Below are positions 36,217-48,378 of a stretch of 64,000 bases of DNA, piece by piece. Within the stretch, counting starts at the first letter, position 1, and the number at the start of each line of letters is the position of its first letter. Source of the DNA: Cordilura impudica (lineage: Eukaryota > Arthropoda > Insecta > Diptera > Scathophagidae). The stretch covers positions 98,455,946 to 98,519,945 of the forward strand of contig OY821517.1 of NCBI GenBank assembly GCA_963682025.1, read 5' to 3'. Position numbers and translations under genes: made by a program. The notes below the pieces were generated by a model, which was not told the DNA's origin, did not search any database, and saw only the letters and a program-made list of their open reading frames with translations.

Positions 36217-37618
36217 TCGACAGACAGAGAGATTGAGTTAAAAGAAAAAGCTTAATAAAAAAATTTTCGTTTTTTCGAAAGTTTCTGTTTTCTAATTTCA
36301 GTATAGTTTAGCCGATTTCTTTTCTCGTTTACGCAATGGAAATTGTACTTTTGTAATAGAAAAATTATTAAAAGAATAATTATTTCTATTTCTACAACGT
36401 GATCGTTGTCTTCCTAAAGAAACAATAAATAAGAAATTATAATAAATGCTTTTGAAATAAGAAAAACAAGTAACTATATATTACGTAACTATATTAAAAT
36501 ATATTAAAATGGTAACCGGTCCCAAAATTGGTTATAATATTCATTTTAAGACACAGGTGGAGGGTATCAAAATCTGAAAAAATTAACAAAAATCTTTTGG
36601 GACATAAATAATTCTTGAAAAAAAAGGAATTAACTCTTAACTAAGTACAGCTTCAAATTGGCTGCCAATTCATGAACATCCCCAAAAACAGTCTATGCTC
36701 TGTATCTGCAATGCTCATTTTTTAACATGTTGCTTAAAAAATCTTCCTTAATTCGATCAGACAAGTGTTTTTCTTAACCAAAATTTTAAATTAACAATTT
36801 CACGATGCTCTGATATCCCCCAAGTAATAGTTTATTAATAATAGTATAATAAATCTTGAAAATTCTTTTTTTATCATAAAATTTTATGCTAATTTTTGTA
36901 CGTCTCTTTCTCGTCATTTATATTAAAGCGAATTAAGAAAAATTTTAAATTTTAAATTAAATAAACGTGGTAGTGATGAAGTAGCGCATCACCATCAAAC
37001 GTTACCATACGAAATTTAATGTTTTACTGACTTAAGTACTAGAAACCTCTATTTACCAAAACAATTTGGAATTTGCGGCTTATAAACCACAAAATTTTAT
37101 TTTATTTTCTTTTTTATTTTTTTTTTTTTTTTGTTATAAAATATGTTTTTTGTGGAAACCTCTCCTGCTTGAATTATTTTATTAAACTTCTTAAAGCTTT
37201 CTTATTTGAAAAACGATATTACTTATTTCCTTTATTCAAAATAAATTTGTATTTTCTTGCAATTTATCACGCTCTTAATTACAATGGTGTTAATTTTATC
37301 ATTAATTCGTTTATAAACATTTTACTTGTACAAAAAAAAAAAACATATAAACAAAATACCCTCTAATTGTCCATATAGCTTATAAAATAAATACAAACAC
37401 AAATGGCAAAAAACAATACAACATAAAAAGTATTAAGATTACAATCATTATTTTCGTTTATTTACAAATGTTTCTTATCGATGTTTTCAGTTATGCTTGT
37501 GTAGCAAAAACGTAATAGGATGGGGTCAGTTGTATTGTATCATTTAATAATTATATTTTCACTTATATTTCCGAAATAAATCCATAGAGTAATCTCCAAG
37601 AAGTAATACATGAGTACG
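36217..37618. other. AT-rich stretch with no recognisable content
   Basis: Long T runs (about 37110-37130) and chance frames only. Confidence 0.5.
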
Positions 37619-38318
37619 AACAAGTAAGAAAATTATAGTCGATTTAGGCTGACTATAGGATACCACATACCATGAGTTTTGGGAAATGGTATTCAAGTAA
37701 GATGGTTTCATAATTGGATATAGACAATAAGAAGAGACCAAGTTATAGTGGCATTATTATTAATTTGTGACCTGGAGATAGCAATACTTCATATCGGATT
37801 CTATTTTCGAATCATGGCCGATCAATGTCATATTTAGTAGTCATTTGCTTTACTCAACACAAAACTGGAGAAAGATCTATGTAATTTTTTTTTTTAATAG
37901 ATTTGAACTACGACTCAAAATGGTCTTACTGGGTTCATTCTTGAACTACTTACTTGTGTGTGCAATAAATCTCGATATATTTATGATAATCTGGATCTTA
38001 CACTAATTTTAGTAGATCTCATAGAGGTTATTTGTATGGGGCTAGGTATAAACATTGGCCAATTTTGACCAATTTCAACAACGATTATTCTATGTCCAAA
38101 AAAGCTTATATACCAAATTTCATCAAAATAGATTTATAGACAGACAGACGGACAGACAAACGGACAGATGGACGGACAGACAGACGGATGAACGGACATC
38201 AGTAAATCAATTCAGAAAGTTATTCTGAGTCGATCGGTACAACAAATATTTCTTGAAGTTACCAACGTTAGCAAAAACTCACTACACCCTCACCACTACA
38301 TAGTGGCGTAGGGTATTA
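37619..38318 (+). mobile_element. REP-A copy, diverged full length
   Basis: From 'aacaagtaagaaaattatag' to 'tacatagtggcgtagggta'. The microsatellite region at 38138-38200 is a long mix of GACA and GACG units. The palindrome is lost ('cgatttaggctgac'). Confidence 0.85.
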
Positions 38319-39494
38319 AAATATGAATAGAGAGTCTTCAAACCTTCAAAACTGAATACAATTAATTACTATAGCTTAAAATACTTCTAATGTTACTTAT
38401 AATTAATTACATAAGAGATAAATATGGAGTATTTGAAAAATAACTATTGAAAAATAAGAATAGCGCAGGTGGTCTAGAAATAGCAACTGACAAAAATGTA
38501 CTCTACAAATCGTTAGTAAAACGTTTGTAAGCATTCTATTGCCATTAAAAAAATATCACACTTATAGCAGTTATACATTTTCTGTGTAAAACACTGTCGT
38601 ATAGCAGTACTAAATGTCCGCGCGTGACTAAAACTAGCTATAATTAATGGGAATTGTTTCACTGAAGTAGGCCTTGTGAAATCCCTACCATGATTTTCAT
38701 CCCTTAATGCCTTTTCCCAAACTATATACCCCTCGCCTCTTCACCACCCCACGAACTGGTAATGATTAAATGCACACTTTTTCATTACCCTTGCAGTCAT
38801 AATACCAACTCGGATAGATATTTCGATTTTCATGTGCGAGCTATCATCGAATTTAAAAATTGGTTCCGAGTTTTTTGAAATATTTCAGAAAGTAATAATA
38901 AAAAATTCTCGTTCTTCAAATTTAGATTTTTTACCTATGCAAGTTTGTAAACCTATTCTAGTATATAGACCAAAATCTATATGAAAATTGCATACTTACG
39001 CACATCATTTCTAATCAAAGTAGACTACCAAACAGCTGGAAATTAGTTAAGCATAATATTCAGTAACCTAAAAATTGTGCTTTGTTTACATTTTAACTGT
39101 TTTGAATGATTGTTTTTCAGTTAAGTGGAGTGAATTCAAACGAAGAAAATTATTTGTTGCTAAAAGGAAAGCAAATGCAAATCAAACAGTTTCAAAAGAC
39201 ATGAAAATGACAAAAATTACTGTGTTCTGGAACGTTCTTTTGCAACCATTTCTATAAAGAGGAAGAAAAAACAAAATATTACTTAAAACAGAAGTACGTC
39301 GCACTGTGGCTAAAATTTTGATTTCTTTGGCCAAAAGTCAAATGTTTTTGTCTCTGCTTTAAGTTTAACGCCATTTTATAGCTAATATATCCAAATTGAG
39401 GTAGCTAAAAAATTAGGTTAAACTATTACTAAATGTGGGCGCGGCAAGCTGTCAAACTAAACTGTTTTTTTTTTTAATTTCTGAAAAAGGTGAT
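38319..39494. other. AT-rich stretch with no recognisable content
   Basis: A plus-strand frame at 39075-39257 is lysine-rich and unrecognised. No gene can be supported. Confidence 0.45.
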
Positions 39495-40229
39495 TAAAAA
39501 TATTTGACATAGACCCATCTTTTATTATACTGGTCGAGTCAGAATCACTTTCTGAGTCGATTTAGCGATGTCCGTCCGTCTGTCCGTCTGTGTGTCCATG
39601 TAAACCTTGTAATCAAACTACAGGTCGGAAATACGAATATATTTTGACGAAATTTGGTATACGAGCTTCTACTGGACATAGGATAAATGCTGTTAAAATT
39701 GGTGAACTTCGGTCCGTGTTCAGACCTAGTCCCCATACAAATGACACACATGAAATCGACATAAATTACCATAAGATGCAAACTATAACATAGGTCTTAG
39801 TCAAATTGGGTTTTGTATGTGTTTATTGTATCCACTAATCAGTAGTCAAAAAATAATCCCTATAGGACAATTCTTAGTCATAGGCCCCATATAGAGATGC
39901 TTCCTGATCTTCAATTAAATTGATCAAAAAACATTTTTATTGCACAGATTTTCCTCAAATTAGGTTTGTATATATTTTTTCGATATATAAATGACTTTAG
40001 CAAATCTGGTCAGGATTGGACCAAACCAATTTCGACCTAGTTCCCAAATAAATATATCCGATATGAACTTTTTCATATCTGCAGACAAACAAAATTAATA
40101 TGCCACTCAAATTTGGTATATGCTTATTTTCTATATCGAATTAGTTGGCCGAAGAGATAAGGTCTCTAAACCACGGTATATGTTATCGTATAGTCGGCAT
40201 AGACCGACTATAATTTTCTTACTTGTTTT
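39495..40229 (-). mobile_element. REP-A copy lacking one terminus
   Basis: Begins inside the element at 'aaaatatttgacatagaccc'; the 'ccctataccactatgtgg' end is missing. The rest is complete through 'cttacttgttttt'. Confidence 0.85.
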
Positions 40230-40510
40230 TTTTTTGTTTTTTTATCAATAATAAATGGTTAATACTCGCAAGTTCTCATCGATAATGACCTGCTTTTTAC
40301 AAGGTTGGTAGGATTACAGTCTTTAGTTGTTATAGGTGTTCACAGCCCTACCGTTTAATATTAGGAGTGTTATGAAATATTTATTGAACTACTATATTTT
40401 TGTCAGATTTCAACTTTAGTGGAACGCATATCACCTCGAGAAAGGTGAAAGTATTCTCTTTAACCCTTTATGTACTTTTGCACCCGCCACGACCCGCCGG
40501 TAAAACACTT

Positions 40511-41266
40511 TTTATACCCTATACCACTATGTGGTTTGGGTATAATGACTTTGTGCTGCTGTTTGTAACAACCAAAAATATTTGACCTAGACCCATCTTT
40601 AATTATACCGATCGAATCAGAATCACTTTCTGAGTTGATTTAACAATGTCCGTCCGTCCGTCCGTCCGTCCGTCTGTATGTCCATGTAATGCTTGTAATC
40701 AAACTGCTGCAGGTCGCAAATATGAATATATTTTGATAAAATTTGGCATATGAGCTTTTATCGGCCATGGGATGAACGCTATTGAAATTGGTGACAATCG
40801 GTCCATGTTCAGACCTAGCCCCCATACAAATTACCCATATGAAATCGACATAAATTGCCATAAGATCCAAATTGTCATATAGATCTTACTCAAATTGGGT
40901 TTGTATGCGTTCATGACATCCACTAATGAGTAGTCCAAAAATGATCCCTTTGACCCCATATAGAGCTGCTTCCCGATCTTCACTTAAATTTATTAAAAAA
41001 CAAAAATATTGCACTGATTCTTCTCAAATTTTGTTTGTACATATTTTTGCAAAATACAAGAGACTTTACCAAGCATGATCAGGATCGGTCCATTTTTGGA
41101 TCTAGTCCCTTTATATATATAGCATCCGATATGAACTTTTTCATATCTGCAGCCAAAAAAAATTAATAAAAATCCCACTCAAATGTGGTTTTTTGTTATT
41201 TTCTAAACGCATGGTATAGGGTATCGTATAGTCGGTCTAGACCGACTATAATTTTTTTACTTGTTT
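40511..41266 (-). mobile_element. REP-A copy, full length
   Basis: From 'tataccctataccactatg' to 'tttttttacttgttt', with a clean GTCC(5) run at about 40649-40670 and an intact GGTCTAGACC palindrome. The sequence between the Cys-poor middle block and the palindrome is shortened compared with 13427-14200. It is probably one of the younger copies. Confidence 0.9.
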
Positions 41267-41514
41267 ATATATTTCTAAGTTAGAATGTCAGTGGAAACAC
41301 AAAGTTAATTCTTTTTGAAAATGGGGATGTGATGTTTCTTCCGGACAATACCATACAAAAAAGAATTTGGAATATTCAGAGACTAGTACAACGCAAACAA
41401 AGGATATTTGTAAAAATGAGACACCATCTTCTACGAAATACTGCAGGCCGATCAAATTTGAATTCAAAAAAGAAACTCATGTTGCCTAAATTGCAACACT
41501 ACAGCCATTACAAA

Positions 41515-41945
41515 AAGATTTTTTTTTTTTTGAAAAATTTTCAGCTGAGGATCTTCGTTGCGATAGATACTAAAAAACTGTCTGCTTTAAACTGCGCGGA
41601 AAATTTTGACATTATTAATTTTTCCCAAAAACGGCCATAAGATTCCAAAACTTTTGCCGGAGAAATTATGTTTTTACTGGAAAAGTATGCACTTTTGCAA
41701 GAAACTTTATTGAATAAAAAGTATTCAGAATCCTCCACGAAATACTCACAAATTTTTTCAGAATTTTTGGACACATTTTTTGAAATTAAAAAAAAAATTT
41801 TTTTAAATGTATGCAAAAATTCTGAAAAAACTTAAAAGTGAAAAAAAAATTCTCTGCAGCTTGACGCAGACAGGTTTTTAGTATTTATTGCAACGAAGAT
41901 TCTTAGCTGAAAATTAATCAAAAAAAAATTTTTTTTTTTGTAAAA
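41515..41945. repeat. Inverted repeat with ~75-90-bp arms
   Basis: 'tttcagctgaggatcttcgt' with 'tagatactaaaaaactgtctgc' (about 41540-41585) is mirrored by 'gcagacaggtttttagta' and 'caacgaagattcttagctga' (about 41866-41910). The centre of about 265 bp holds no gene; the frames crossing the arms are chance. Confidence 0.7.
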
Positions 41946-42089
41946 ACCAGGTTTTGGAAACAAATTCCAGAAAAATATAAGCTGAAATCAAAAGTCTCAA
42001 TAAAAGGATCGATGGGAAAATTCAAAACGAACTAAATGACCCAGCTAATAAACCCAGCTCAAACAGTTGAACTATGTGAGGTATAAAGA

Positions 42090-42339
42090 AATCTGAATGG
42101 AACAGCGGCGATTCGTTCCACTGTGCTCCGGCCCAAAAACCACACCAAGCAGTGAATCATTCAGCGTGCATTGGCTTTTCAGCAGTCATGTGTGGATTTT
42201 CTGTACACCGGATTCATCCATTTTGTTTATTGACGTAACCATCGGGATGAACTTCGTCATCTTCTTCGAAGCATTCCGTAGCCCAACTAGAGAACCGAAA
42301 ACGTTGCGAATGGTCATACGGCATCAGCTCCCACACTAA
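42090..42339 (-). pseudogene. Tc1/IS630-type transposase fragment
   Basis: A single minus-strand frame reads VWELMPYDHSQRFRFSSW, ATECFEEDDEVHPDGYVNKQ, NG-stop-IRCTENPHMTAEKPMHAE, stop, FTAWCGFWAGA. This follows the order of IS630/Tc1-type transposases: ...ELMPxD, RFRFxxW, GYVNKQN, NPHxxxEKPxH, TxWCGFW. It has two in-frame TGA codons. The SDEAHF-like first catalytic aspartate box is deleted between EDDE and HPDGYV, so it is inactive. It is the same general type as the remnant at 3145-3745 but covers a partly different segment. Confidence 0.8.
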
Positions 42340-42592
42340 TTGAATTTTGTATAGCATCATACCGAAATGTGTGAAGTGTTCAATTTCTGAGAACGATAGC
42401 GAATTGAAATTCTTGGTTGTTATTGCACATTCTGGTCAACAACAGCAATGTTTTCGTTTGTAAAAATGGTACACGAGTATGAGCATGGTTGTTCTCGTTG
42501 TTCTGTTATTCTAGTCATAACACAGTTGACATTAGTGTTGACCTACTCAAAATAACTACTAGTTCGAATTGCAAATAATAGAGTGACCACCC

Positions 42593-42912
42593 TCTATGAT
42601 AACCTGGATCTTACGACAATTTTTATCGGTCTGATGGGAGTTATTTTTAGGTCTGACCATGCACCAATTTTAACCAATTTAAATAGTGTTCGTTCTATGG
42701 CCGATTTATATTTGTGATCTATAGTTTGATTACAAGGTTTATGAGGATACACAGATAGACGGAAGGACGGATAGACAGACAGACTAACGGAAATCGCTTA
42801 ATCAATGCAAAAATTGATTCTGAGTCGATCCGTATACTAAAATATTTTTACTAGTTACAAACATCAGCACAAACCCCTTATACTCCGTGGTATATGGTAG
42901 TATAGGATTCAA
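42593..42912 (+). repeat. REP-A right-half fragment
   Basis: 'tatgataacctggatcttac', the degenerate GACG/GACA run (42752-42785), 'ttctgagtcgatccgtat' and a decayed terminus 'ccgtggtatatggtagtata'. Confidence 0.75.
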
Positions 42913-43700
42913 AGTGTAAATAACATCATATTTAGAGTAGAGTCTGCTTTGCATTTTTCGAATTTGAAACGGAAAATTCCTTAACTAACACATCATTTCT
43001 AATTATTAGGAAGTCACGTTAATAAATGTATTTATGTAGTATGTATGTATCAATTAATCTAAGCGAGTTTCAAGACGTTGTTCTTAGACCATATGACAAT
43101 CTTCACACTTATATTAGCCAAATAGAAACTTTATGCATGACACACATGCTTGTCTGCTAGACGGCCAAGAACGATGAATCGAAAATATTGTTATTGATCC
43201 GTAAGAAATATAAGCTTTATTATTCTTGTGCCATTTTATACAATTCATACTGACTTCATGCCTTTCTTTTGTATACGTAAGCATTCATTCTTATAATGAC
43301 TTTATGTTTAGTAAAATGGCAAAAAAAAAAAATAACTACAGTAAAAGTGTATTTTATTTTTTTCATGTTACTTTCAATAAAAATAACCCATCGCAACGAC
43401 GATTGAAATCAAAGTGAAAGTTTTATCATAATTTTAATGCACTTGTTGTCAGCGAAGGATTTTTGATTACCAATGTTCTGTTTTGTTCAGAAAAATAAAT
43501 TATTTAAATTTTTTATGTACTATTTCATATCCTCATACAAAATATTTGGAGTATTTTTTTATGTGTCTCGGGTTAAGTATCTTGAAACGACGAATAAGAA
43601 AGGTTCATGAGTGTGATTATGAAATACATATTAAACAATAATCGAATTATATATCTAAACCAGTGTATAATTTATAGCAATATAATATATTTGTCTCAAA
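42913..43700. other. AT-rich stretch with no recognisable content
   Basis: Low-complexity sequence and chance frames only. Confidence 0.5.
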
Positions 43701-44074
43701 CAAGCTGAGCCCACCACTCGAAATGCGAGTGCAAGATCTATGATATTTTAATTGTTTGTTCATAAATAATTTTATAAGAGCCTAAAGGTATGCTAATCAA
43801 TTTTACAAAATTCACAATTCAACGCAAATTTAACAAACACACACACAGTATTGTATAGTTATTTCTTTGAAGCTAAGATACGTGTGTTATGTATGTGTTA
43901 GTAGCAACTTTAAATGAATTTTACTCAAAAAATGTACTAGGTGGTGCATATCTGTAAATATGGTGAATATCTGTTAGGAAATACCTTTGAAATGGAATAT
44001 TTTTTGTCAATATCGGTTGGTAATTGAAGGTGTAAAATATGTCACAAGAATTCGCCTTGCATATTAATATATCT
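43701..44074 (-). mobile_element. HEL-B copy 4
   Basis: On the minus strand it ends with hairpin GCACTCGCATTTCGAGTG, then 'gtgggctcag' and CTTG|T (CTAG mutated by one base). It contains 'gagcctaaaggtatgctaat' on the plus strand and 'gttgctactaacacatac' on the minus strand. The 5' end is approximate. Confidence 0.65.
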
Positions 44075-45148
44075 CAAATAAATGTGATTGCAAATAATTG
44101 CAATCGGTTTAGAATATATTACACAATTAACAAAGAAGTTGAAACTTTTCTGGAGCAGGTGATCATTAAATCCCATGATTTAGTTTTAAAACCTATTCGG
44201 CATTAAGAATAAAGATAATGATAAATATTTAGGGTATTCATAAGGGGATCCTAACTATTGTATGTGTCGTATGTTCTAAACTTTTACAACAGTTGTATAA
44301 TTGTTGTTGATATTTTCCATACAAAAAATTTTTACCAAGAAGATGGTTTTACGATATACTACATGATCATATGTTACTTGCTTACTATTTAATCAGCATC
44401 TGTTGTTTATTCCAAATATTTTTTACATTTCTTATATATATATTGTGGCAAAAATGCTAGAAATAACTAAAAAAATGAAAGGAAGTAATTATATTCAGCA
44501 AAGATTTTGCGTAAAGGAACAATTATTTTGCTTTTATTAGATTTTTTCAGATTGTAGTATATGCATATACGACAGGTTGTTCACTTATGTACTATACTAC
44601 ATCTTGTATTTCTTTCCAACATACAACTTTAGTACACCTTATGAATTCCCCAATTGCAACGGTTTTTTATATAGAATAATCCAATGAAAAGTTTAAAAAG
44701 TTTTAGAATTATGTACAGCAGCAGTAAAATAAAGGAATAACTTTTTAATAATTTGCATATGAAATTATTTTAATACCTTATCATTTATTAAGAAGCAGGT
44801 GTATAAGCCAGACGTTTTAAAAACATGAAGACCGAAGATGACCTAAAATTGTGTATGTACCAAGAGCACGATTCTCTTAATGACAATAAAAAAGTATATT
44901 TAGTTGCTTAATAAAAGTTGTAGAAGAGCAAGTAGTAAAGGCGTCGCGTAAATGAGAAAAAAAATATATCTAAAAGCAAAAAAAAAAGTATCTTAAGTAT
45001 TTTAGTTTTCTATTCTTCGAAATTGTGTTAACTTTTTAAATTATTTAACACTTTTTAATAATATGGTTTAATACCCTTTGGGTGTTCTTGACCGCATTTA
45101 AATTGAAATGAAACAAATTTTTAACCGGAAGAAAGTGATCAACCTTCA
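44075..45148. other. AT-rich stretch with no recognisable content
   Basis: No frame or repeat could be assigned. Confidence 0.5.
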
Positions 45149-45199
45149 TCTATATATATAAAATTCATTTTCTGTTTGTTTGTTTGTTTGTTTGTTTGT

Positions 45200-46670
45200 T
45201 TGACCGCTATACAAATTTTTATTTTTCAACCGATTTTCCTGAAATTTTGTACACACGATCTCTATACCCCACGAAAGGTCTCCATATACTTTTTACCAGC
45301 CACGCCTACTTTTACGCCCACTTTTTATGTAAAATTCCTTATCTGTTTTATTCATATTTGTTCACTATACAAATTTTTATTTGTCAACAGATTTCTCTGA
45401 AATTCGGTACACATGATCCCTGTACTCCAGCTAAGGTCACCATATATGCTTTATCGACCACGCCTACTTTTACGCCCACTTTTTATATACAACTCCTTTT
45501 ATGCTTTTTGGTATATTTGTTCGCTATACAAATTATTATTTTTCAACGGATTTCTCTGAATTTTGCTACACACGATCTCCGTACTCCAGGAAAGGTTGCC
45601 ATATGCTTCGTACCGGCCACGCCTACTTTAACGCCCACTTTTTGTATACAATTACTTTTCTGTTTTTTGGTATATTTGTTCGCTATACAAATTTCTATTT
45701 TTCAACGCATTTCTCTGAAATTTGGTACACACGTCTTTGTACCCTAGACCAGGTCACCGTGTGATTCTTGCGGCCTCACCTACTTTTACGCCCACTTTTT
45801 GTGTACAATTCGTTTTCTGTTTTTTTGGTATATTTGTTTGCTATACAAATTTTTATTTTTCTACGGAATTCTCTAAAATTTGGTACACACGATCTCTGTA
45901 CTCCAAGAAAGGTCGCCATATGTTTCGTACTGGCCACGCCTACTTTTACGCCCACTTTTTGTATACAATTCATTTTGTTTTTTGGTATATTTGTTCGCTA
46001 TACAAATTTTTATTTTTCAACCGATTTCTCTGAAATTTGGTATACACGATCTCTCTGCTCCAGGGAAGGTCGCCATATTCTTCGCACCGGTTACGCCTAC
46101 TGTTATGCCCACTTTATGTATACAATTCATATTCTGTTTTTTGGTACATTTGTTCGCTACACAATTTTTTTTTATCGGATTTCTCTGAAATTTGCTACAC
46201 ACGATCTCTGTACTCCAGAGAGGTTGCCGTATGATTCTTGGCGGCCACGCCTACTTCTACGCCCACTTCTAATACAAAATTAATTTTCAGTTTTTTGGTA
46301 TAATTGTTCACTATAGAAATTCTTATTTTTCAAGGGATGTCTAAAATTTGGTCACACGATCTCTATACTACAGGGAAGGTCACCATATGCTTCTTACAGG
46401 CCACGCCTACTTTGCGCCAACTTCTATATATATAAAACTTATGTTTTTCCTTTTATTTGTTTCTTTATTTGATTGCTATACAAACTATTATTTTTCAATG
46501 GCTTTCTCCGAAATTTAGTAGATATTCCTGGGAAGGTCGCCATATGATTTTTACCGACCACGCCTACTTTTACGCCCAATTTTCTTATAAAATTCATATT
46601 TTGTTGATGGTATATTTCTTCCCTATACAAATTTGTACTTTTCAACGGATTTCTCTGAAATTTGGTTTAC
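45200..46670 (+). repeat. Tandem array, nine to ten ~158-bp units
   Basis: The marker 'ccacgcctacttttacgccc' or variants occurs at about 45301, 45459, 45618, 45777, 45935, 46092, 46245, 46402 and 46559 (spacing 153-159 bp). Each unit also has 'cgctatacaaatttttattt' and 'ttctctgaaatttggtacac'. Overlapping frames (for example 45184-45747 and 45768-46283) arise because the unit lacks stops in some phases and shift frame whenever the unit length is not a multiple of three. Confidence 0.9.
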
Positions 46671-46925
46671 ACGGAAATAACTACACAATGAACAAATTCC
46701 CCAAACTTAAAAAAAAGGTACCCAAAAGAATTAAACAAATTCCCCATTTTTTTTTTTATCGAAAGAAAAAATGAACTTACTCCCCAAATTCATTCTTAAA
46801 TTTTCACATATTTTTATTTAATGAATTTTGTTAAATATTTATTTTAGTAAACATTTGCATACTGCTCTCAATATATGTGCTACAATAAATGCATTTAAAA
46901 TGAGTATTCTTTTCAATAGCATCAT

Positions 46926-47580
46926 TTCGTTGCGCGGAAGCTACGCGCACGGGGAATACAGCTTAGCTTGAATATCTGAATAATTTGAAAAATATATTTT
47001 GACAATTAAAATAAGTTGGCAACAGCTGCGCGGCAGCACAGGTGTGGCTACCAAACGCGCGGAAGCGACGGATGCGGATGCGACGCGCTCTCGGAACATA
47101 GCTCAGATAAAATATCGCAATGCTCTAAAAAATATGTTTTAGGAATTAAAATAAGTTAACGAGAACTAAGCGGCAGTATGGGTAGTAGCTGCGAGGAAGC
47201 GGCGCGAGGCGCGCGAACGCGACAGATGCGGACGCGACGCGCTCGCGGAACACAGCTCAGCTAAAATATCGCAATGATCTGAAAAATATATTTCGGCGAT
47301 TAAATAAGTTGACAACAACTGCGCGGCAGCACGGATGTGGCTGCCAAACGCGCGGAAGCGGCGGCACGGGTAGTAGCTGTGAGGAAGCGGCGCGCGGACG
47401 CGGACGCGACGGATGCGGACGCGACGCGCTCGCGGAACACAGCTGAGCTAAAATACGCAATGATCTGAAAAATATATTTTGGCGATTAAAATAAGTTGAG
47501 AACAACTGCGCGGCAGCACGGGTGTGCTGCCAAACGCGAAGAAGCGAACGAGACTCGCTTGCGGAACACAGCTTAGTGAA
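46926..47580 (+). repeat. GC-rich minisatellite
   Basis: Four to five units contain 'gacgcgctcgcggaacacag' (near 47081, 47235, 47421 and 47550; weaker at 46935), then 'tgatctgaaaaatatatttt' and 'aactgcgcggcagcac'. Unit length varies from about 130 to 185 bp. It stands out as the only GC-rich block in the window. Confidence 0.85.
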
Positions 47581-47954
47581 ACGTCGTGTGATAAATTTTA
47601 TCTACGTATGTGAAATAATTACCTGTTGATAAAAGTAGGCCACACATATACTATAAGCAGTTGTTTAAAGAAACCTTGCGACACAATATTAAACGTCGCA
47701 TTAGTATTTCATTTCTGAAACTTGAATTTGAAGTCTCTACTTATTGAATGAAGTAATTCAATTTTTAAAAGTTCTGATTCCTTTAATTTGCAAACGATGC
47801 CGTTATATTTGATGTTTATAAATAAACTTAAAAAATACTTAAAGCGGTTTCGCAACTTATTTTTGAAGCATTTTTGCTGCAGCATCTTAAAAAACTTCTA
47901 AATTAAAAAATCAAAAAATTTTGAATTGAAATAAAAAACTAATTTACTGCCCAT

Positions 47955-48262
47955 ACATACAGGAGTTATAGTTCTGTGATACTATATTAAGTTAGACCTG
48001 TGATTTTGCGTGTACTGTGTTGTCAATATTTATTAAATTTATTTATATTTTTTAAAATTCTGTGTAGTAATGTCCAGTTTTTTATTTACAAATAAATTTT
48101 ACAAATTATATTCCCTGACGATGTAACAAAGAATCATTTTATAATAAATTTACGCTCCTGAGGAAGTTTGAATAAAGCAAACGAAACGTCGAGCAGAAAC
48201 ATGATATTTAATTGATTTTTATTTACACATAAAAACAGATTATTGACCAAAATAGCCCGTAA
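47955..48262 (+). repeat. Penelope-type 3' region, solitary copy
   Basis: 'atagttctgtgatactata', 'acctgtgattttgcg', 'gtagtaatgtccagtttttt' and 'atagcccgtaaggtaac' match, in order, the 3' region of the Penelope-like element at 12.8-13.2 kb. It has no coding part and contains HHR-2. Confidence 0.75.
48154..48194 (+). ncRNA. Hammerhead-ribozyme-like motif HHR-2
   Basis: Stem I is GCTC (48154-48157) with GAGC (48191-48194). The box CTGAGGA (48158-48164) is followed by a spacer A. Stem II is GTTTG (48166-48170) with CAAAC (48178-48182) around a 7-nt loop. The GAAA box (48183-48186) leads into CGT, with C as the cleavage nucleotide (48190). All core positions are kept, and both stems differ in sequence from HHR-1 while still pairing. 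Confidence 0.8.
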
Positions 48263-48378
48263 GGTAACCCCTCTTTTTAAATCAAATTTTTAAGTACTCA
48301 GCGGCTGGTAAGCATAGTGAACCATTTTTCAAGTCAAAGGCCTTTTTATCCCGGGCAAGACCGGGTAAAAGCAGCTAG

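Larger units (their letters stand above)
45149..48378 (+). mobile_element. Helitron-like element, 3.2 kb, with internal arrays
   Basis: Starts A|TCTATATATATAAAATTC followed by a GTTT run. It ends with hairpin CCCGG-gcaaga-CCGGG (48350-48365), 'taaaagcag', CTAG (48375-48378) and T. Both termini therefore fit the Helitron rule (A|TC ... CTAG|T with a 3' hairpin). The contents are the ~158-bp array (45200-46670), a GC-rich minisatellite (46926-47580) and a nested Penelope-type 3' region (47955-48262). There is no Rep/helicase gene, so it is non-autonomous. The ends were inferred from one copy only. Confidence 0.65.

Noticed and set aside
45184..46283. Long overlapping plus-strand frames in the 158-bp array
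   Set aside because: They are products of a tandem unit lacking stops in some phases. Three overlapping phases are open and they shift frame whenever unit length changes, so this is not a repeat protein gene.
47257..47505. Minus-strand frame in the GC-rich minisatellite
   Set aside because: Low-complexity proline/arginine-rich translation of a repeat, with the same phrase repeated at both ends.
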